Shown: positions 18,481 to 28,374, counted from the stretch's first letter. The stretch is 64,000 nt of DNA from Microbulbifer variabilis ATCC 700307 (GCF_000380565.1 NZ_AQYJ01000020.1:62001-126000), one strand, 5' to 3'. The notes: generated by a model from the sequence alone, not told the origin. Numbers and translations: made by a program.

Positions 18481-19206
18481 TTATCCTTGCTTACTGTACA
18501 CCAAGGTATTATTGGTCTCATCACACTCTTCGACCATTTCCTTATAGTCGGCTGTGACTTCTAGATGCGCATCTGGATCAAACACCCAATAGCCCAAAGT
18601 AAAAACCAGTGTCACAGTTGCTCCCGGAGCAATAACCGGCGTAGCCTGAACATCATTTGCCAGAGTATCTGGGTCTATCAATCGGGCAAAACTGGCTATA
18701 GAAGCCGATGCGCCGACATTGGTGATATCCACGGTTATCACCGACTGGCCCGATCCGCCATCCCAAACTGGATCATATATTTTACTCACCACTAAGTCCG
18801 GCTTGTCGCAAACACACAAGCACATATAATGATCATCCTCTTTCACTCCAAAAGGCGTACCGACATAACAGTTGGTTTTATCATCAAATTGATTTCCATA
18901 GAGCCAATGGGAAAGCGGATCATTAATCGGCTTTTCAATAATTTCCGGATCTCGCGTAATTTTACAAACGTTAGTGCGCTCAAATTCCTCAGTCATATCC
19001 TTAGTCATTTCTGATTCTGGCACACCTCCCACCCAGATCGAACAGGTTCTACGACAGGTCAAAGGACCTTGACCCTGCCAAAAGTTGGGATACCAACCCG
19101 CCTCGTAGTTCTGCATACTCAGATCCTGGATTGGATCTGCATAACTAACAGTTGCCAAGGACCAAGTTAATCCTAAAGCCAAAAGAGCTAATAAATGCCT
19201 CAACAT
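18481..19206 (-). CDS. Exported CARDB-domain protein
   Basis: The 241-residue protein has a signal peptide (HLLALLALGLTWSLATVSYA). The C-terminal half is a CARDB-type beta-sandwich: PDLVVSKIYDPVWDG, VDITNVGASASIASFARL, APGATVTLVFTLGYW, and the closing ECDETNNTLVY. CARDB domains occur in secreted adhesion or cell-surface proteins. The N-terminal half has several Cys residues (CRRTCSIW, NCYVG, CLCVCDKP), likely disulfide-bonded outside the cytoplasm, and is not recognised. I start at ATG 19206 because GGAGG lies upstream; a longer frame to 19236 is less likely. It has no obvious partner and is in the AT-rich accessory region. Confidence 0.75.
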   Translation of the reverse strand: MLRHLLALLALGLTWSLATVSYADPIQDLSMQNYEAGWYPNFWQGQGPLTCRRTCSIWVGGVPESEMTKDMTEEFERTNVCKITRDPEIIEKPINDPLSHWLYGNQFDDKTNCYVGTPFGVKEDDHYMCLCVCDKPDLVVSKIYDPVWDGGSGQSVITVDITNVGASASIASFARLIDPDTLANDVQATPVIAPGATVTLVFTLGYWVFDPDAHLEVTADYKEMVEECDETNNTLVYSKQG

Positions 19207-19853
19207 ATCATCCTCCCTAAGAAATATTAATATCAAAAAATATGCTCAATCAATAACTGGTAAGAGTTTCAGGATTACTTGATGAGCAAACCGATTTTAA
19301 GAAGGCATTTATAAAATTCTATGTACTATCGAAAAATAATGGCGTAGTTTCAATTCATGTATAAGCACTGTAAGGATATATTTCTAGTGGAATAGCTCCT
19401 GATAGCCTGCTTATAATTCAAAAACAAATAATTTAAAGATATTTACTTCGATCGAAATAAGCGGTACAACTCTTTAAACGAGCCAAAAACAGTTACTGGC
19501 GCTAAACTACTCACATACAGACTCACTTCAACTAACCCTACCCACCCAACAAAAATACTTAGGGGAAAAGAATAGAAAACAACGTATTATAGAAATACAA
19601 GCTAAATTAATCTTATTTGTTGATTTTTTTATATACTAATTTCAAAAGCATCAAATTTTAGAGCAAAATATAACCCCAAACTCAGGCGAATTGATGATTC
19701 CCTTAGCAACAGTCACTCCAAAGCAATCACAGAAAGTACTGCAATAGATTTTCCCAGGATTACTATTTTCTTATAAGTGTATTCTGTTTTTTATATCATC
19801 GTTCTATGATAAAGGAGCGTTAACGTTGAAAGCCAATTCGTTATTTTCAATAT
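19207..19853. other. Gene-free AT-rich gap
   Basis: About 650 bases with no coding frame, no repeat and no terminator that I can support. Confidence 0.45.
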
Positions 19854-20990
19854 TTAAAGTTCAGCAAGAGTATATAGGGCTGTCAGGGTTGCACCAAATA
19901 TCAACAATACAGGATACAAAATACCCAATGCCCAATATTTCATCAGAGTTATAATCCAACCCTGCTGGTAAATCCGTTTTTGCATAAGCAGAAGGTAAAT
20001 AGGTATCCATAAGATAAGTGCTACCAGGGTCCAATTACATAAAGTATCAATCAAACTGTTGTTAGTTAGCCAATCTTGAAGATCTCCCAGTAAAGTCACC
20101 AGCAACAATACAAAACAAATAAAGGCATGACTATGAAGAGCGACTATCAGATGCTCCATATAGAGGCGGCGCTTAAAGAGATAAATTACCCAAAGCATTA
20201 GTGCAAAGAGTGGCACCAAAATAAGTAACGTAGAGGGAAGAGAACCCAGAAACGCCTTTTTAAAGCGGTTTGGGTCATCGGAGACTCGTGCAATATTGTC
20301 TTGTGCCCTGGCAACCTCTTTATCAAGCCAATTCGTGAACCCCTCCGGTAAACCATCAATTTCTAAAAAATCCCGATCTACTTCGGTAATTGCGTGTTTT
20401 AACCCCGAGGTAACCTCAGCTTTCGTTAATTTCTCCGGCTCACTTGTTCCACTTTCAATAGTGGCTACCTCATCCTGCAACGCCTCAGTATCATCCGTCA
20501 AATTTAGTTGAACTTTATTCAGCTCAGCTAAAAGTTCTGGATTATTAGCATTAGCTAACTTTGCCTGCTCCACTGTATCCAGGGCGTCATTTACTTTTTT
20601 TTCAGCAATATTAACTGCCTCTTTCGAGCTACTACTATCAGCACCGAAGTTGATACTCCAGTCGCTACTCATACGCACTACAAAGAATGTAGTTACGCAC
20701 AAAAAAATAAACAGACGTACAGGACTGACATAACGTACCCTGCGACCTGCAAAGTATTCAGCGGTTAGAAAGCCAGGCTTAAAAAGAAGGGGTGGCAGGG
20801 TTTTCCAGATACGGGAGTCTAATGCTAGCAGGGTGTCAAAAAGGTCTCCTATTATAGAGGAAAAGTGCCGAACCATCCCCTTAATAGGTTGGCCACAGGA
20901 GTAGCAGTGTGGCCCCAGTAATTCAGTCTGGCAGTTGGCGCAACGGATCTGCTTCACCGAGTTCGTTTCTGTTACCCCAGAGGTACTCAT
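19854..20990 (-). CDS. DUF3667 zinc-ribbon membrane protein
   Basis: The 378-residue protein starts with a zinc-ribbon (CANCQTELLGPHCYSCGQ, four Cys), then a helix-rich segment ending in the first membrane helix (VRLFIFLCVTTFFVV). A long, Lys/Glu/Asn-rich coiled-coil-like insert follows (about residues 120-255). At least four more membrane helices lie in the C-terminal 120 residues. This matches DUF3667 proteins, whose function is not known. The insert lies between membrane segments and is probably extracytoplasmic; I do not know whether its length is usual. The 20-base ribosome region and ATG 20990 look normal. It is monocistronic. Confidence 0.8.
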   Translation of the reverse strand: MSTSGVTETNSVKQIRCANCQTELLGPHCYSCGQPIKGMVRHFSSIIGDLFDTLLALDSRIWKTLPPLLFKPGFLTAEYFAGRRVRYVSPVRLFIFLCVTTFFVVRMSSDWSINFGADSSSSKEAVNIAEKKVNDALDTVEQAKLANANNPELLAELNKVQLNLTDDTEALQDEVATIESGTSEPEKLTKAEVTSGLKHAITEVDRDFLEIDGLPEGFTNWLDKEVARAQDNIARVSDDPNRFKKAFLGSLPSTLLILVPLFALMLWVIYLFKRRLYMEHLIVALHSHAFICFVLLLVTLLGDLQDWLTNNSLIDTLCNWTLVALILWIPIYLLLMQKRIYQQGWIITLMKYWALGILYPVLLIFGATLTALYTLAEL

Positions 20991-21136
20991 TTACATCTCC
21001 CCTTTTATTTTCTTACCAGAGCGCGGATAGTATTACAAAATTCTTTGTTGCTGGTTAACTAGCCACTGGATATTAATCACACTGGATTCAACAAAACACT
21101 GGACCACCAGCTGTGCCAATTTCATCAGTCCCAAAT

Positions 21137-21170
21137 AGAAAAACGCGCCTTATAATAGACGCGTTTTTCT
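21137..21170. terminator. Bidirectional Rho-independent terminator
   Basis: AGAAAAACGCG pairs perfectly with CGCGTTTTTCT around a 12-base loop, so the stem carries its own A and T runs on both strands. It ends pepB on the minus strand. Confidence 0.85.
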
Positions 21171-21205
21171 ACTGTCTCTGTAATCGTTTTGTGCGGTAAT
21201 AAGAG

Positions 21206-22495
21206 TCAATTTTCCTGTAAAAAGCGCGCGATAGTGCGTAAGCCGTGGCCCTTGGCACCAGTGGCCCAAAGATCATTAGCTGCTGGCTGGTAGGAACCGG
21301 ATAAATCCATATGAACCCAGTTGCGGCCTTCATTGGGCACAAAGCGAGCCAGGAAAGCCGCTGCGGTGGAGGCGCCTGGACTGCCATCAATACCGATATT
21401 GGATATATCCGCAAAGCTGGAGGGAGTCTGCTCCAGATGGAAATTTTCTAAAGGTAACCGCCAGGCTTTTTCGTTTTCCTGAGCTGCAGCATCCAGGACT
21501 TTTCGGGCCATTTCATCCTCAAAACTGAATACGGAATTAAAATCACGTCCCACAGCCATTTTCGCAGCACCCGTCAGGGTAGCAGCATCTAGCAGCCAGC
21601 GCGGTTGCTCCTCAGAGGCCGCGATTAGTCCATCGGCGAGTACCAGACGCCCTTCGGCATCGGTATTCAGTACTTCCACAGTGACATCATTTTTGTATTT
21701 AATGATATCGCCCAGCTTGAAAGCATGACCGGATACCAGATTTTCAGCACAGCATAAGTACATCTTCACCCGCTTGTTCAAACCGCGAGCAATAGCCAGA
21801 GCGAGGCCACCAGTGACCATGGCGGCACCACCCATATCAGACTTCATGGTGGCCATGTTACTTGACGGTTTAATACTGTAGCCACCGGAGTCGAAAGTAA
21901 TGCCTTTGCCCACCAAACAGGTATCTACCGGCGCAGTATCCTCTCCGGTTGGGTTGTAGTCCACCTGAAGCATCACCGGTTCACGCACACTACCACGGCC
22001 CACGTTATGGATACCCACAAAGCCCTCGCGCAGCAGATCATCTCCCGCAACAATCCGGTAGCTTAAGGCCTGAGGGGCGAGTTTTTGCAACATTTCAGCA
22101 GCACTTTCTGCCAGTACACGGGGAGAGACATCATCCGGTGTGCCGTTTGTAATCTCGCGTACCCAACGTGCGGCACTCTCGCGGGCAGCCAGTTCTTTTA
22201 TCTCTTCGTCATCCTCTGAGCCCCAATGGATAGTCTTGGTTACCTTGGGATTGAAATAACCAGCCCAAAAGGCCCAGCGGCTTTCGATATCCCAGCCGTC
22301 GCCACTCAGGGCAACTTCGGTTACTCCCATGCCATCCAGCCGGCGAGCTGCACGTTGTGCAGCTACCAAAGAGGCACCATTGCTTGCGCCAATATGGATA
22401 AAAGCATCGCCACCAGTAAAACTCAAAAGCGCAGAATCGCTCCACGGATCACCTGCCTTACCTTCAACCAACTGAACGCGCATAGCTTTTGTCAT
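21206..22495 (-). CDS. pepB: Aminopeptidase B (M17 family)
   Basis: The 429-residue two-metal aminopeptidase removes N-terminal residues, with preference for acidic residues in the E. coli enzyme. The M17 metal and catalytic residues are visible: Lys197 and Asp202 in VGKGITFDSGGYSIK, Asp220 in MKSDMGG, and Asp279/Glu281 in NTDAEGRLVLADGL. The short N-terminal domain, the total length and the segments ALSGDGWD and NPTGEDTAPV match E. coli PepB (427 residues) rather than the longer PepA, so I name it pepB. In E. coli pepB lies in the isc region; here it is alone, with a 410-base gap upstream and a terminator downstream. Confidence 0.9.
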   Translation of the reverse strand: MTKAMRVQLVEGKAGDPWSDSALLSFTGGDAFIHIGASNGASLVAAQRAARRLDGMGVTEVALSGDGWDIESRWAFWAGYFNPKVTKTIHWGSEDDEEIKELAARESAARWVREITNGTPDDVSPRVLAESAAEMLQKLAPQALSYRIVAGDDLLREGFVGIHNVGRGSVREPVMLQVDYNPTGEDTAPVDTCLVGKGITFDSGGYSIKPSSNMATMKSDMGGAAMVTGGLALAIARGLNKRVKMYLCCAENLVSGHAFKLGDIIKYKNDVTVEVLNTDAEGRLVLADGLIAASEEQPRWLLDAATLTGAAKMAVGRDFNSVFSFEDEMARKVLDAAAQENEKAWRLPLENFHLEQTPSSFADISNIGIDGSPGASTAAAFLARFVPNEGRNWVHMDLSGSYQPAANDLWATGAKGHGLRTIARFLQEN

Positions 22496-22905
22496 ACAAC
22501 ACCTTTCTTGAAACCTTTATGCCAATTTTTTTGCAGTTCTTTTTACATTCTAACAGTACGTCAAAAATACTCGACGACTACGCCACTATCCCAACGATAA
22601 ATTTCTCAAAGAGTATTACTACCGTCTTCTTCTCTCCACACAATATTAAATAGGCCTAATAAAGCAACCGAGCTTTATCTCGCCATGGAATCCACTCTAG
22701 TGTAAAAAGCTGGGAATTTGTCACGCCCTGCTCCAATTGCTCTATCAACAACACAGTTACCAACTGGTAGCACAAATGCTAAATAGCCTTCACAAGGAAA
22801 ATATCCACAACTGGATGCTGTTTATTTGCTACTCACCAAGCACACAGCCAGTGGAAAGTTTTGAGTAACGCAGAAACCACAAACTGATCTATCTGACAGA
22901 AGAGA
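22496..22905. other. Gap upstream of pepB
   Basis: No gene is visible. It should contain the pepB promoter, but I could not identify convincing elements or repeats. Confidence 0.4.
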
Positions 22906-23271
22906 TCACCAGTGCTTTAAAGCCTTATTCCACAGATATAGGCAGCGGGCAAATCCATTGTAAGCTTTGTTGAGTCCCCAACGCACTCCTGGAACCTTGG
23001 ACACTTTTGCTTTCCAATGCTCGCCAGGGGAGTTCTCCCAAATTGTAATAAACGCCTCGAAACCAACCTGTAGCCTCCCTTGTGTATCAATCACGTGCAA
23101 ACGCTCACGCACAGACTCTAGGTCCACATTGAGCTCTTCTACCTTGGCATTATCCAGATGTACATCTTCCCAGGCTACTTCACAGGTAGTCAGCTTTTTC
23201 TTTTGAGCACTAATACCCGCATTGCACACTGGGCAGGCGGAATTATAGAAAACACGAATCTTGGCGGTCAT
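22906..23271 (-). CDS. DCC-family thiol-disulfide oxidoreductase-like protein (DUF393)
   Basis: The 121-residue protein shows the DCC signature: VFYNSACPVCNAGI near the N-terminus, with a CxxC pair in a thioredoxin-like setting, and the downstream VHLDNAKVEELNVDLESVRERLHVID. DUF393 proteins are soluble and function is not firmly established; the CxxC suggests thiol-disulfide chemistry. The final part, GLNKAYNGFARCLYLWNKAL, is typical. It starts 20 bases after the cupin gene ends, so the two are probably one transcript. Confidence 0.88.
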   Translation of the reverse strand: MTAKIRVFYNSACPVCNAGISAQKKKLTTCEVAWEDVHLDNAKVEELNVDLESVRERLHVIDTQGRLQVGFEAFITIWENSPGEHWKAKVSKVPGVRWGLNKAYNGFARCLYLWNKALKHW

Positions 23272-23291
23272 GAGGAAAGAAATCGGTCAAT

Positions 23292-23759
23292 TTACCTGGG
23301 TTTCTCGATATCATCGTGATTTACCAGCTCCCAGGGCAGCCCTTTATTGCGGTAAATCCTCTTACTTTTATTGGGGTAGTCGGCCACATCATGATCCAGG
23401 CGCTGGCCCACTACAATACAGCGCAAGGTCTCAGTGCCGGTATTTTTCATTGCATGTGGCAGTCCACCAGCCGGATAACCAATAAAATCCCCTTCCGATA
23501 CCCCGTATACCTTCTCACCAATTTGAACTTGCGCCTGACCTTGCAGGATATAAACACACTCATCCTCGAATTGATGGCAGTGAAATTCCGTAGACTCATA
23601 ACCCGGTTCTATTTCAATAACATGAAATCCAAAACCGGTAATTCCGGTCATATCTCCGAAAGATTTATTGCGGCGCACGGCATTTGGATTGAGGAAGTGC
23701 ACCTTCTTTTCGCCTTCCATTTCCAGAATTTCTTCATTCTTAAGAATATTTTTACTCAT
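23292..23759 (-). CDS. Cupin-domain protein
   Basis: The 155-residue protein is a single-domain cupin: motif 1 FHCHQFEDECVYILQGQ with metal-binding His/Glu residues, and motif 2 GDFIGYPAGGLPHAMKNTG. This is a small metal-binding beta-barrel, widely used for sensing or modifying small molecules; no substrate can be inferred. I start at ATG 23759 with AAGGA upstream; a frame to 23780 is also open. It is followed by the DCC-family gene, suggesting a two-gene unit. Lys/Asn-rich residues at the N-terminus are outside the cupin fold. Confidence 0.85.
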   Translation of the reverse strand: MSKNILKNEEILEMEGEKKVHFLNPNAVRRNKSFGDMTGITGFGFHVIEIEPGYESTEFHCHQFEDECVYILQGQAQVQIGEKVYGVSEGDFIGYPAGGLPHAMKNTGTETLRCIVVGQRLDHDVADYPNKSKRIYRNKGLPWELVNHDDIEKPR

Positions 23760-23836
23760 GCTTTTCCTTAACCTATCCAATCTTTTACTGGTGACCTAAA
23801 AATTGTGCTCTCCCTACCAAATTTAAAAGGTCGCTA

Positions 23837-25249
23837 CTAGGACTGCCCCTGTATCTCCACTGCCTGGGTTAATTCTTTCATTTTCCGCGCACTGCCTTCC
23901 TCTCCCATACGCCGGTAATAATTTACCAGGGCCAAACCGAGCTTGGGTATTAATGGGTGCTGTACCCCCTGTGAAATTAGTCTCTGAAGCAGCTCCTCCA
24001 ACCACGGCCAGTTTTTAGCTTCCGCAGCGCGGCGTGCCATTAACAGGCACGCTTTAGAGCTCAATGCGTGAGGTTGTTGAGTAGCCTGCAAATAGCTGCG
24101 ATATCCATCTGCCAGGACATAAGTATCAATCCGCGAATTGGCCGCCTGGGAAAATAGTGCCAGGTTGGCGCGGTGGTAGGCCTCACTATCCGGGGAAACA
24201 GCGGTCAGTTCTATATAGCGCAGGATGAGCGGCAAAAAATCCGGGTACTGCCGCACCGCAGCGGCCGCAGCGTCGGCGGCCTCCAACAATTTACCCTCCT
24301 CCTGAAAGCGATCGATACGAGTGAGAGCACTTTTTTGTGGCGACGGCAGTTCTTCCTCTTCTTCTGGCATAACCCGAACTGGCGGACGCCAGTAAATCAA
24401 CATTAGCGCCAAGGCAAAACCGGCCAAAAGGCCACCGGTATGAGCCCAGTAAGCAATACCGGCATCTCCGTAGAGATAGCCGAAAATTTCCTTGCCGAGC
24501 CACAAGGGCAATACCATTAGTGCCGGGGCACTGAATTCGCCAAACATAAAGCCAACAGTGTAGAAAAAACGCAGGCGCCGCACTCCGTAGATAGCGACAA
24601 ACATTCCCATAATCGCCGACACGGCTCCAGAAGCACCGACCATTGGCACATAGCTACCAGCCTCCACCAGCATATGTAAGCCAGCAGCGGCCAGGCCCCC
24701 AAGCAAATAGAGTGTGATAAACCAGAGCCCGCCAAGCGCCAGCTCTACCGACAAACCAAATAGCAGCAGGAAAATCATATTGCCGATAAGATGATCCCAA
24801 CTTCCGTGCAGGAACATATGCCCAAACATGCCTCCAATACTCGGCTCCGCCGGTGTTAGGCCCAAGGCCATACTGCTGATACGATCACGTAACCCGGCAA
24901 AGTGCTCGCGCTGCTGCAGCCACAGGGTTTGCCCTTCCAGCTCTAATTTAGGTAACAGCCAGTGGTGAAACTCCGGATTCCACAGCAGCTCCCGGTAGAC
25001 AAACTCCTCGCCTTCCGCATCCATCTGTAGGCGCCATTCGGGATGCATTTCATCGACATACATCAGAAAACGCTGCTCCTCCAGATCCGGAAGATCACTG
25101 GCAAAATAGTAATCTTCAGCCTCCAGCCAACGAGCTTCATCACCGCCTTGGTAAAACATAAATACCAGTAAATTTGCGAGTATCAACGCAAAGCACATCA
25201 ACGGCGGGCGACGCCAGTCCGGCTTATTCTCGATAGGGATGATCAGCAC
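23837..25249 (-). CDS. Rhomboid-family intramembrane serine protease
   Basis: The 470-residue protein has a first membrane helix (about residues 17-34), an unusually long polar segment (about 35-140), then a rhomboid core: HMFLHGSWDHLIGN, the nucleophile Ser207 in VGASGAVSAIMG and the partner His270 in WAHTGGLLAG. Rhomboids cleave other membrane proteins within the bilayer. The last 170 residues are soluble, helical and TPR-like. I start at GTG 25249, which has AAGGA eight bases upstream; an in-frame TTG at 25300 lacks one. It reads into its own unit, 77 bases upstream of the cupin start. Confidence 0.88.
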   Translation of the reverse strand: MLIIPIENKPDWRRPPLMCFALILANLLVFMFYQGGDEARWLEAEDYYFASDLPDLEEQRFLMYVDEMHPEWRLQMDAEGEEFVYRELLWNPEFHHWLLPKLELEGQTLWLQQREHFAGLRDRISSMALGLTPAEPSIGGMFGHMFLHGSWDHLIGNMIFLLLFGLSVELALGGLWFITLYLLGGLAAAGLHMLVEAGSYVPMVGASGAVSAIMGMFVAIYGVRRLRFFYTVGFMFGEFSAPALMVLPLWLGKEIFGYLYGDAGIAYWAHTGGLLAGFALALMLIYWRPPVRVMPEEEEELPSPQKSALTRIDRFQEEGKLLEAADAAAAAVRQYPDFLPLILRYIELTAVSPDSEAYHRANLALFSQAANSRIDTYVLADGYRSYLQATQQPHALSSKACLLMARRAAEAKNWPWLEELLQRLISQGVQHPLIPKLGLALVNYYRRMGEEGSARKMKELTQAVEIQGQS

Positions 25250-25397
25250 GGGCGTTTCCTTGTTACTATTGCTCGAGCGCCCGGTAGCAAAACGCAGCAA
25301 TACAAAGTGAATTGGACGGGGCCGATTGTCACATCGGCCGCAGGGAAAATACTACGCATATTCGCCGAGGCTGAATACCCGCCGCGGTGCTATTGGG

Positions 25398-27563
25398 CTA
25401 TTTCCGAGCCGCTCGGCCAATAATGGCCGGTACATCCCAGCTGCGCAGGTGTAGGTCCCGCTGTGGAAAAGGCACCTCGATCCCCTTCTCGCGAAACTCT
25501 CTCAACAACTCCAGGTTATAAAGCGCGTATGAGTCCCCCAAAGAAGTGACCATATTGCTGTTTACCCACACGACCAGCTTGAAGTTCAGCGAGTTATCAC
25601 CGAACTCCATCAACCAAACCTCGGTTTTGCGTTTCCAGTCGGTGTGGGTGATATTGACCCGGTCAGCGGCCTCCAGCGCTGCTTCACGTACCAGGTCTGG
25701 ATCTGAGGAATAAGAAACACCAAAAGGCACATGGATACGCCGCACCGGATCATCCAGGGTATGGTTGATTACACGACCGGCAACAAATTCGGTGTTAGGC
25801 ACCAGGATATCCACATTGTCCCGAGTGGTAATACGGGTAGAACGCACGTTGATGTCGCGAATCCGACCAAAGACACCAGACTCCAGCTCCACCAAATCCC
25901 CCACCTTCAAGGGCCGTTCGAACAACAAAATAAGCCCGGAAATAAAATTGGAGAAAATGGCTTGCAAACCAAAACCAATACCTACGGAGAGCGCACCAGC
26001 CACCAGCGCTAGCTTGGATGTATCCAGCCCAAGCATACTCAATACAATAACAAGGGCGACTGCAACAAAGGTGTAGTGCAACACCCTGCTCAGGTTATAC
26101 ATGGAGGATTCGCTGGCATGCTCCCTGCGCACCAGGCGGCGCAAGAAAGCCCTGGTCAGCACCGACAGGAGCCAGGCACACACCAAGACAAATATCATCT
26201 TGGCAATCAGGCGCAGGGTAATCGGGTTTTGTGCGATGGTAAATAACTGGTAATCAGCCAAAGTGCGCCAGCGCTTGTATACCTGGCGGGCAGCCAGAGA
26301 GACACGCTCACGCACTGTGGCCCACCAACCCTGGCGCTCGCGGTAAACTTCCAGCTGTGCTTTTTCATAGCGCTGGATATCCTGTTCCAGGTCGTTGGCC
26401 CGAGCCAAACCACTGCCGATCCGTTCAAAATAATTCCACCAGCGACTGAGGTCCTCGCTCTCATCTTCGCCCCGCCAGGCCACCACTTGGCGTTGACGGA
26501 TAGCGAGTTCCCGCGACGTAGCATCAATCACTGTATTTGCATTCTCCAAGAGTTCCCTGCTGACAATTAACGGGCGCTCCTCTGCCGCCGGGTCCAGTAC
26601 GGTGTTAATAGACTGCAGCAATTCGCTCTTGCGCTTGCCGAGGTGCTCCTCCAGCAGATCCACCTCAAGTTGCATCAGGGTGAGATCTTTTTTCATATTG
26701 GTATCGGGGTCGGTGGAGGGCTCGGTGGTACTCTGTATACTGGTACGGGTTGCGGCTATACGCTCAATTTTCTTATCTGTATCAGCAATAGCTTTTTCGA
26801 GTTCCTTGGCATCTTTTTCGCTGAATTGCAGATCGTCGAGCATGCGTCGCAGCTTGCTTTCAGCCAGTTCAATTTTCTCCTGCCAAGTACCGAGGAAATC
26901 ATTCACTGTCGCCAGCTGCTCAATAATATTGAGGTGATTAATCTGGGCCAGCAGCAGTGCTTGAGCCGCTTCATCTTCCTCCTTGCCTTTGGCATCGCGC
27001 AGTACAATCACCTGCCTGCGCAACTGCGACAGGGACTGGGAGCGGGTATCCCGCAGCTGCCGCGCCTCCAGCTGTACCCCACTCAAACGTCGCCGCCCAC
27101 GACTGATTGCCGAGTCCGCTCTGGCCCAGTCGAGTACTGTCGGATTTTCCGGGAATTTCACCTCCGGCATCAGTTCTACTTTTAAATATTCCTGACGCTT
27201 CTTCCAGGTTATCTCTATCCCATCCAGGCTCTGGGAAATTTTCTTCGCGCCTTTTTGTAGTGCTTCGTCGTCTTCCGGTAACTCTCCTTCCCACTCAGAC
27301 CAAGCAGTTTGCAATGCGTCCAACCACTCGCGTCGCTGCTCCGGTGAGGCATTGCTCCATCCCGTCCACCAATCCGCGGAAGGTTCAGCAAAGTCGGGAA
27401 TTTCCGGTTTAAATTCCTTCGGCTTCGATCCAGGCAGTTGTGCACTTGCGGGCAGAGAGAATAGCGCGACAACAATGAGGAGAGTAAAGAGAGAAAGCAG
27501 GCGAAGCTGCGGGCATTCAGTGAAATTCTTTCGAAGGAGGGAGAAACCGCCAGCGCCCGCCAT
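25398..27563 (-). CDS. MscS-family mechanosensitive channel with periplasmic coiled-coil
   Basis: The 721-residue protein has an N-terminal hydrophobic signal (about residues 22-42), then about 410 residues rich in Glu/Lys/Gln/Leu with repeating heptads, likely a periplasmic coiled-coil. Three membrane helices follow, the last being the MscS pore helix (VAGALSVGIGFGLQAIFSNFISGLILLFERPLKVGD), then the beta domain (VRSTRITTRDNVDILVPNTEF). This is the KefA/MscK-like arrangement but with far fewer membrane helices than E. coli MscK. Such channels open under membrane tension to release osmolytes. ATG 27563 has no strong ribosome site, so the start is uncertain. Confidence 0.88.
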   Translation of the reverse strand: MAGAGGFSLLRKNFTECPQLRLLSLFTLLIVVALFSLPASAQLPGSKPKEFKPEIPDFAEPSADWWTGWSNASPEQRREWLDALQTAWSEWEGELPEDDEALQKGAKKISQSLDGIEITWKKRQEYLKVELMPEVKFPENPTVLDWARADSAISRGRRRLSGVQLEARQLRDTRSQSLSQLRRQVIVLRDAKGKEEDEAAQALLLAQINHLNIIEQLATVNDFLGTWQEKIELAESKLRRMLDDLQFSEKDAKELEKAIADTDKKIERIAATRTSIQSTTEPSTDPDTNMKKDLTLMQLEVDLLEEHLGKRKSELLQSINTVLDPAAEERPLIVSRELLENANTVIDATSRELAIRQRQVVAWRGEDESEDLSRWWNYFERIGSGLARANDLEQDIQRYEKAQLEVYRERQGWWATVRERVSLAARQVYKRWRTLADYQLFTIAQNPITLRLIAKMIFVLVCAWLLSVLTRAFLRRLVRREHASESSMYNLSRVLHYTFVAVALVIVLSMLGLDTSKLALVAGALSVGIGFGLQAIFSNFISGLILLFERPLKVGDLVELESGVFGRIRDINVRSTRITTRDNVDILVPNTEFVAGRVINHTLDDPVRRIHVPFGVSYSSDPDLVREAALEAADRVNITHTDWKRKTEVWLMEFGDNSLNFKLVVWVNSNMVTSLGDSYALYNLELLREFREKGIEVPFPQRDLHLRSWDVPAIIGRAARK

Positions 27564-27604
27564 AGATTACATCTGTCCGTGGAGAAACAATCGCGAGGAA
27601 GAAA

Positions 27605-27626
27605 ATATGCCCCCTCGAGGGCATAT
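27605..27626 (-). terminator. Terminator after the DUF6515 gene
   Basis: ATATGCCC pairs with GGGCATAT across a 6-base loop. On the minus strand the hairpin is followed by a T-rich ATTTTCTT, so it would end the gene at 27682-28278. Confidence 0.55.
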
Positions 27627-27681
27627 ATTTCAGTGTAGTCGAGAGCGACCAGGCTCCCGGGACAGACAGCTCAAAGCGGTA

Positions 27682-28278
27682 TCAATAACGTCTACGACCA
27701 TACTTACGCATACAATTGAGGTACTGCCTGCGATAGGCGCGCGAGCTGATCACTGACACCCTGCCGGGCTGGTGCACACTTCTCACAAGATTGGCGGCCC
27801 TGGCCTTACAAAACAGTTCCCTGCGGCCGATGTTACGATCCGAACTGCGCAAACTGCGCAGCTGACTAACACGCCGGGGAGATTCATACTTGGGTGGGTA
27901 GGCTCGCTGATAGATTTCCACCTGGCGTGCGAGGGGATTGCGATTGTAATTGCGCCAGTTAGCTGGCGGTGTGACTACGACAAATTGGTTGTCCTGCGGG
28001 TCAAACTCAAAAAAGGTGCCATTGCCCGCCCGCCGGTAGTCCTTTCCATTTAGGAAAAATGAAGTACCCGTAGGTACTTCCGGCACCCTAGCTCCCAGAG
28101 GCGGTTCCACTCGGGTATACCCATCCGGCCCCTGGCGATAGAAGTATCCACCCACGTAGAAATAAATCTCATCATTGGCTTCAACAAGGCGCGCCCCATC
28201 CGGCAGGCGCTCCGCCTGCGTTTCCGCTAGGGGTGCTGAGGTAATAGTCATTAACAGCAGCGCAAACAGGAAACGCAT
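27682..28278 (-). CDS. DUF6515-family exported protein
   Basis: The 198-residue protein has a signal peptide (LFALLLMTITSAPLAETQA) and tandem short repeats with Tyr/Gly: IYFYVGGYFYRQGPDGYTRVEPPLGARVPEVP and TSFFLNGKDYRRAGNGTFFEFDPQDNQFVVVTPP. These match DUF6515 proteins, which are periplasmic or outer-membrane-associated; function is unknown. The C-terminal third is Arg/Tyr/Ser-rich and ends in a basic tail. It lies 97 bases after the RND adaptor gene, so it may be the last gene of that unit or stand alone; a terminator hairpin follows. Confidence 0.75.
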   Translation of the reverse strand: MRFLFALLLMTITSAPLAETQAERLPDGARLVEANDEIYFYVGGYFYRQGPDGYTRVEPPLGARVPEVPTGTSFFLNGKDYRRAGNGTFFEFDPQDNQFVVVTPPANWRNYNRNPLARQVEIYQRAYPPKYESPRRVSQLRSLRSSDRNIGRRELFCKARAANLVRSVHQPGRVSVISSRAYRRQYLNCMRKYGRRRY

Positions 28279-28374
28279 GAGACACCTCGACGAGCAATTA
28301 AGTGTCGCAGAAGTGTATTGTCAGAGAACACTGTTCCCCAATTTATTTAAATAAAACTGTGACCGTAAAACTGG

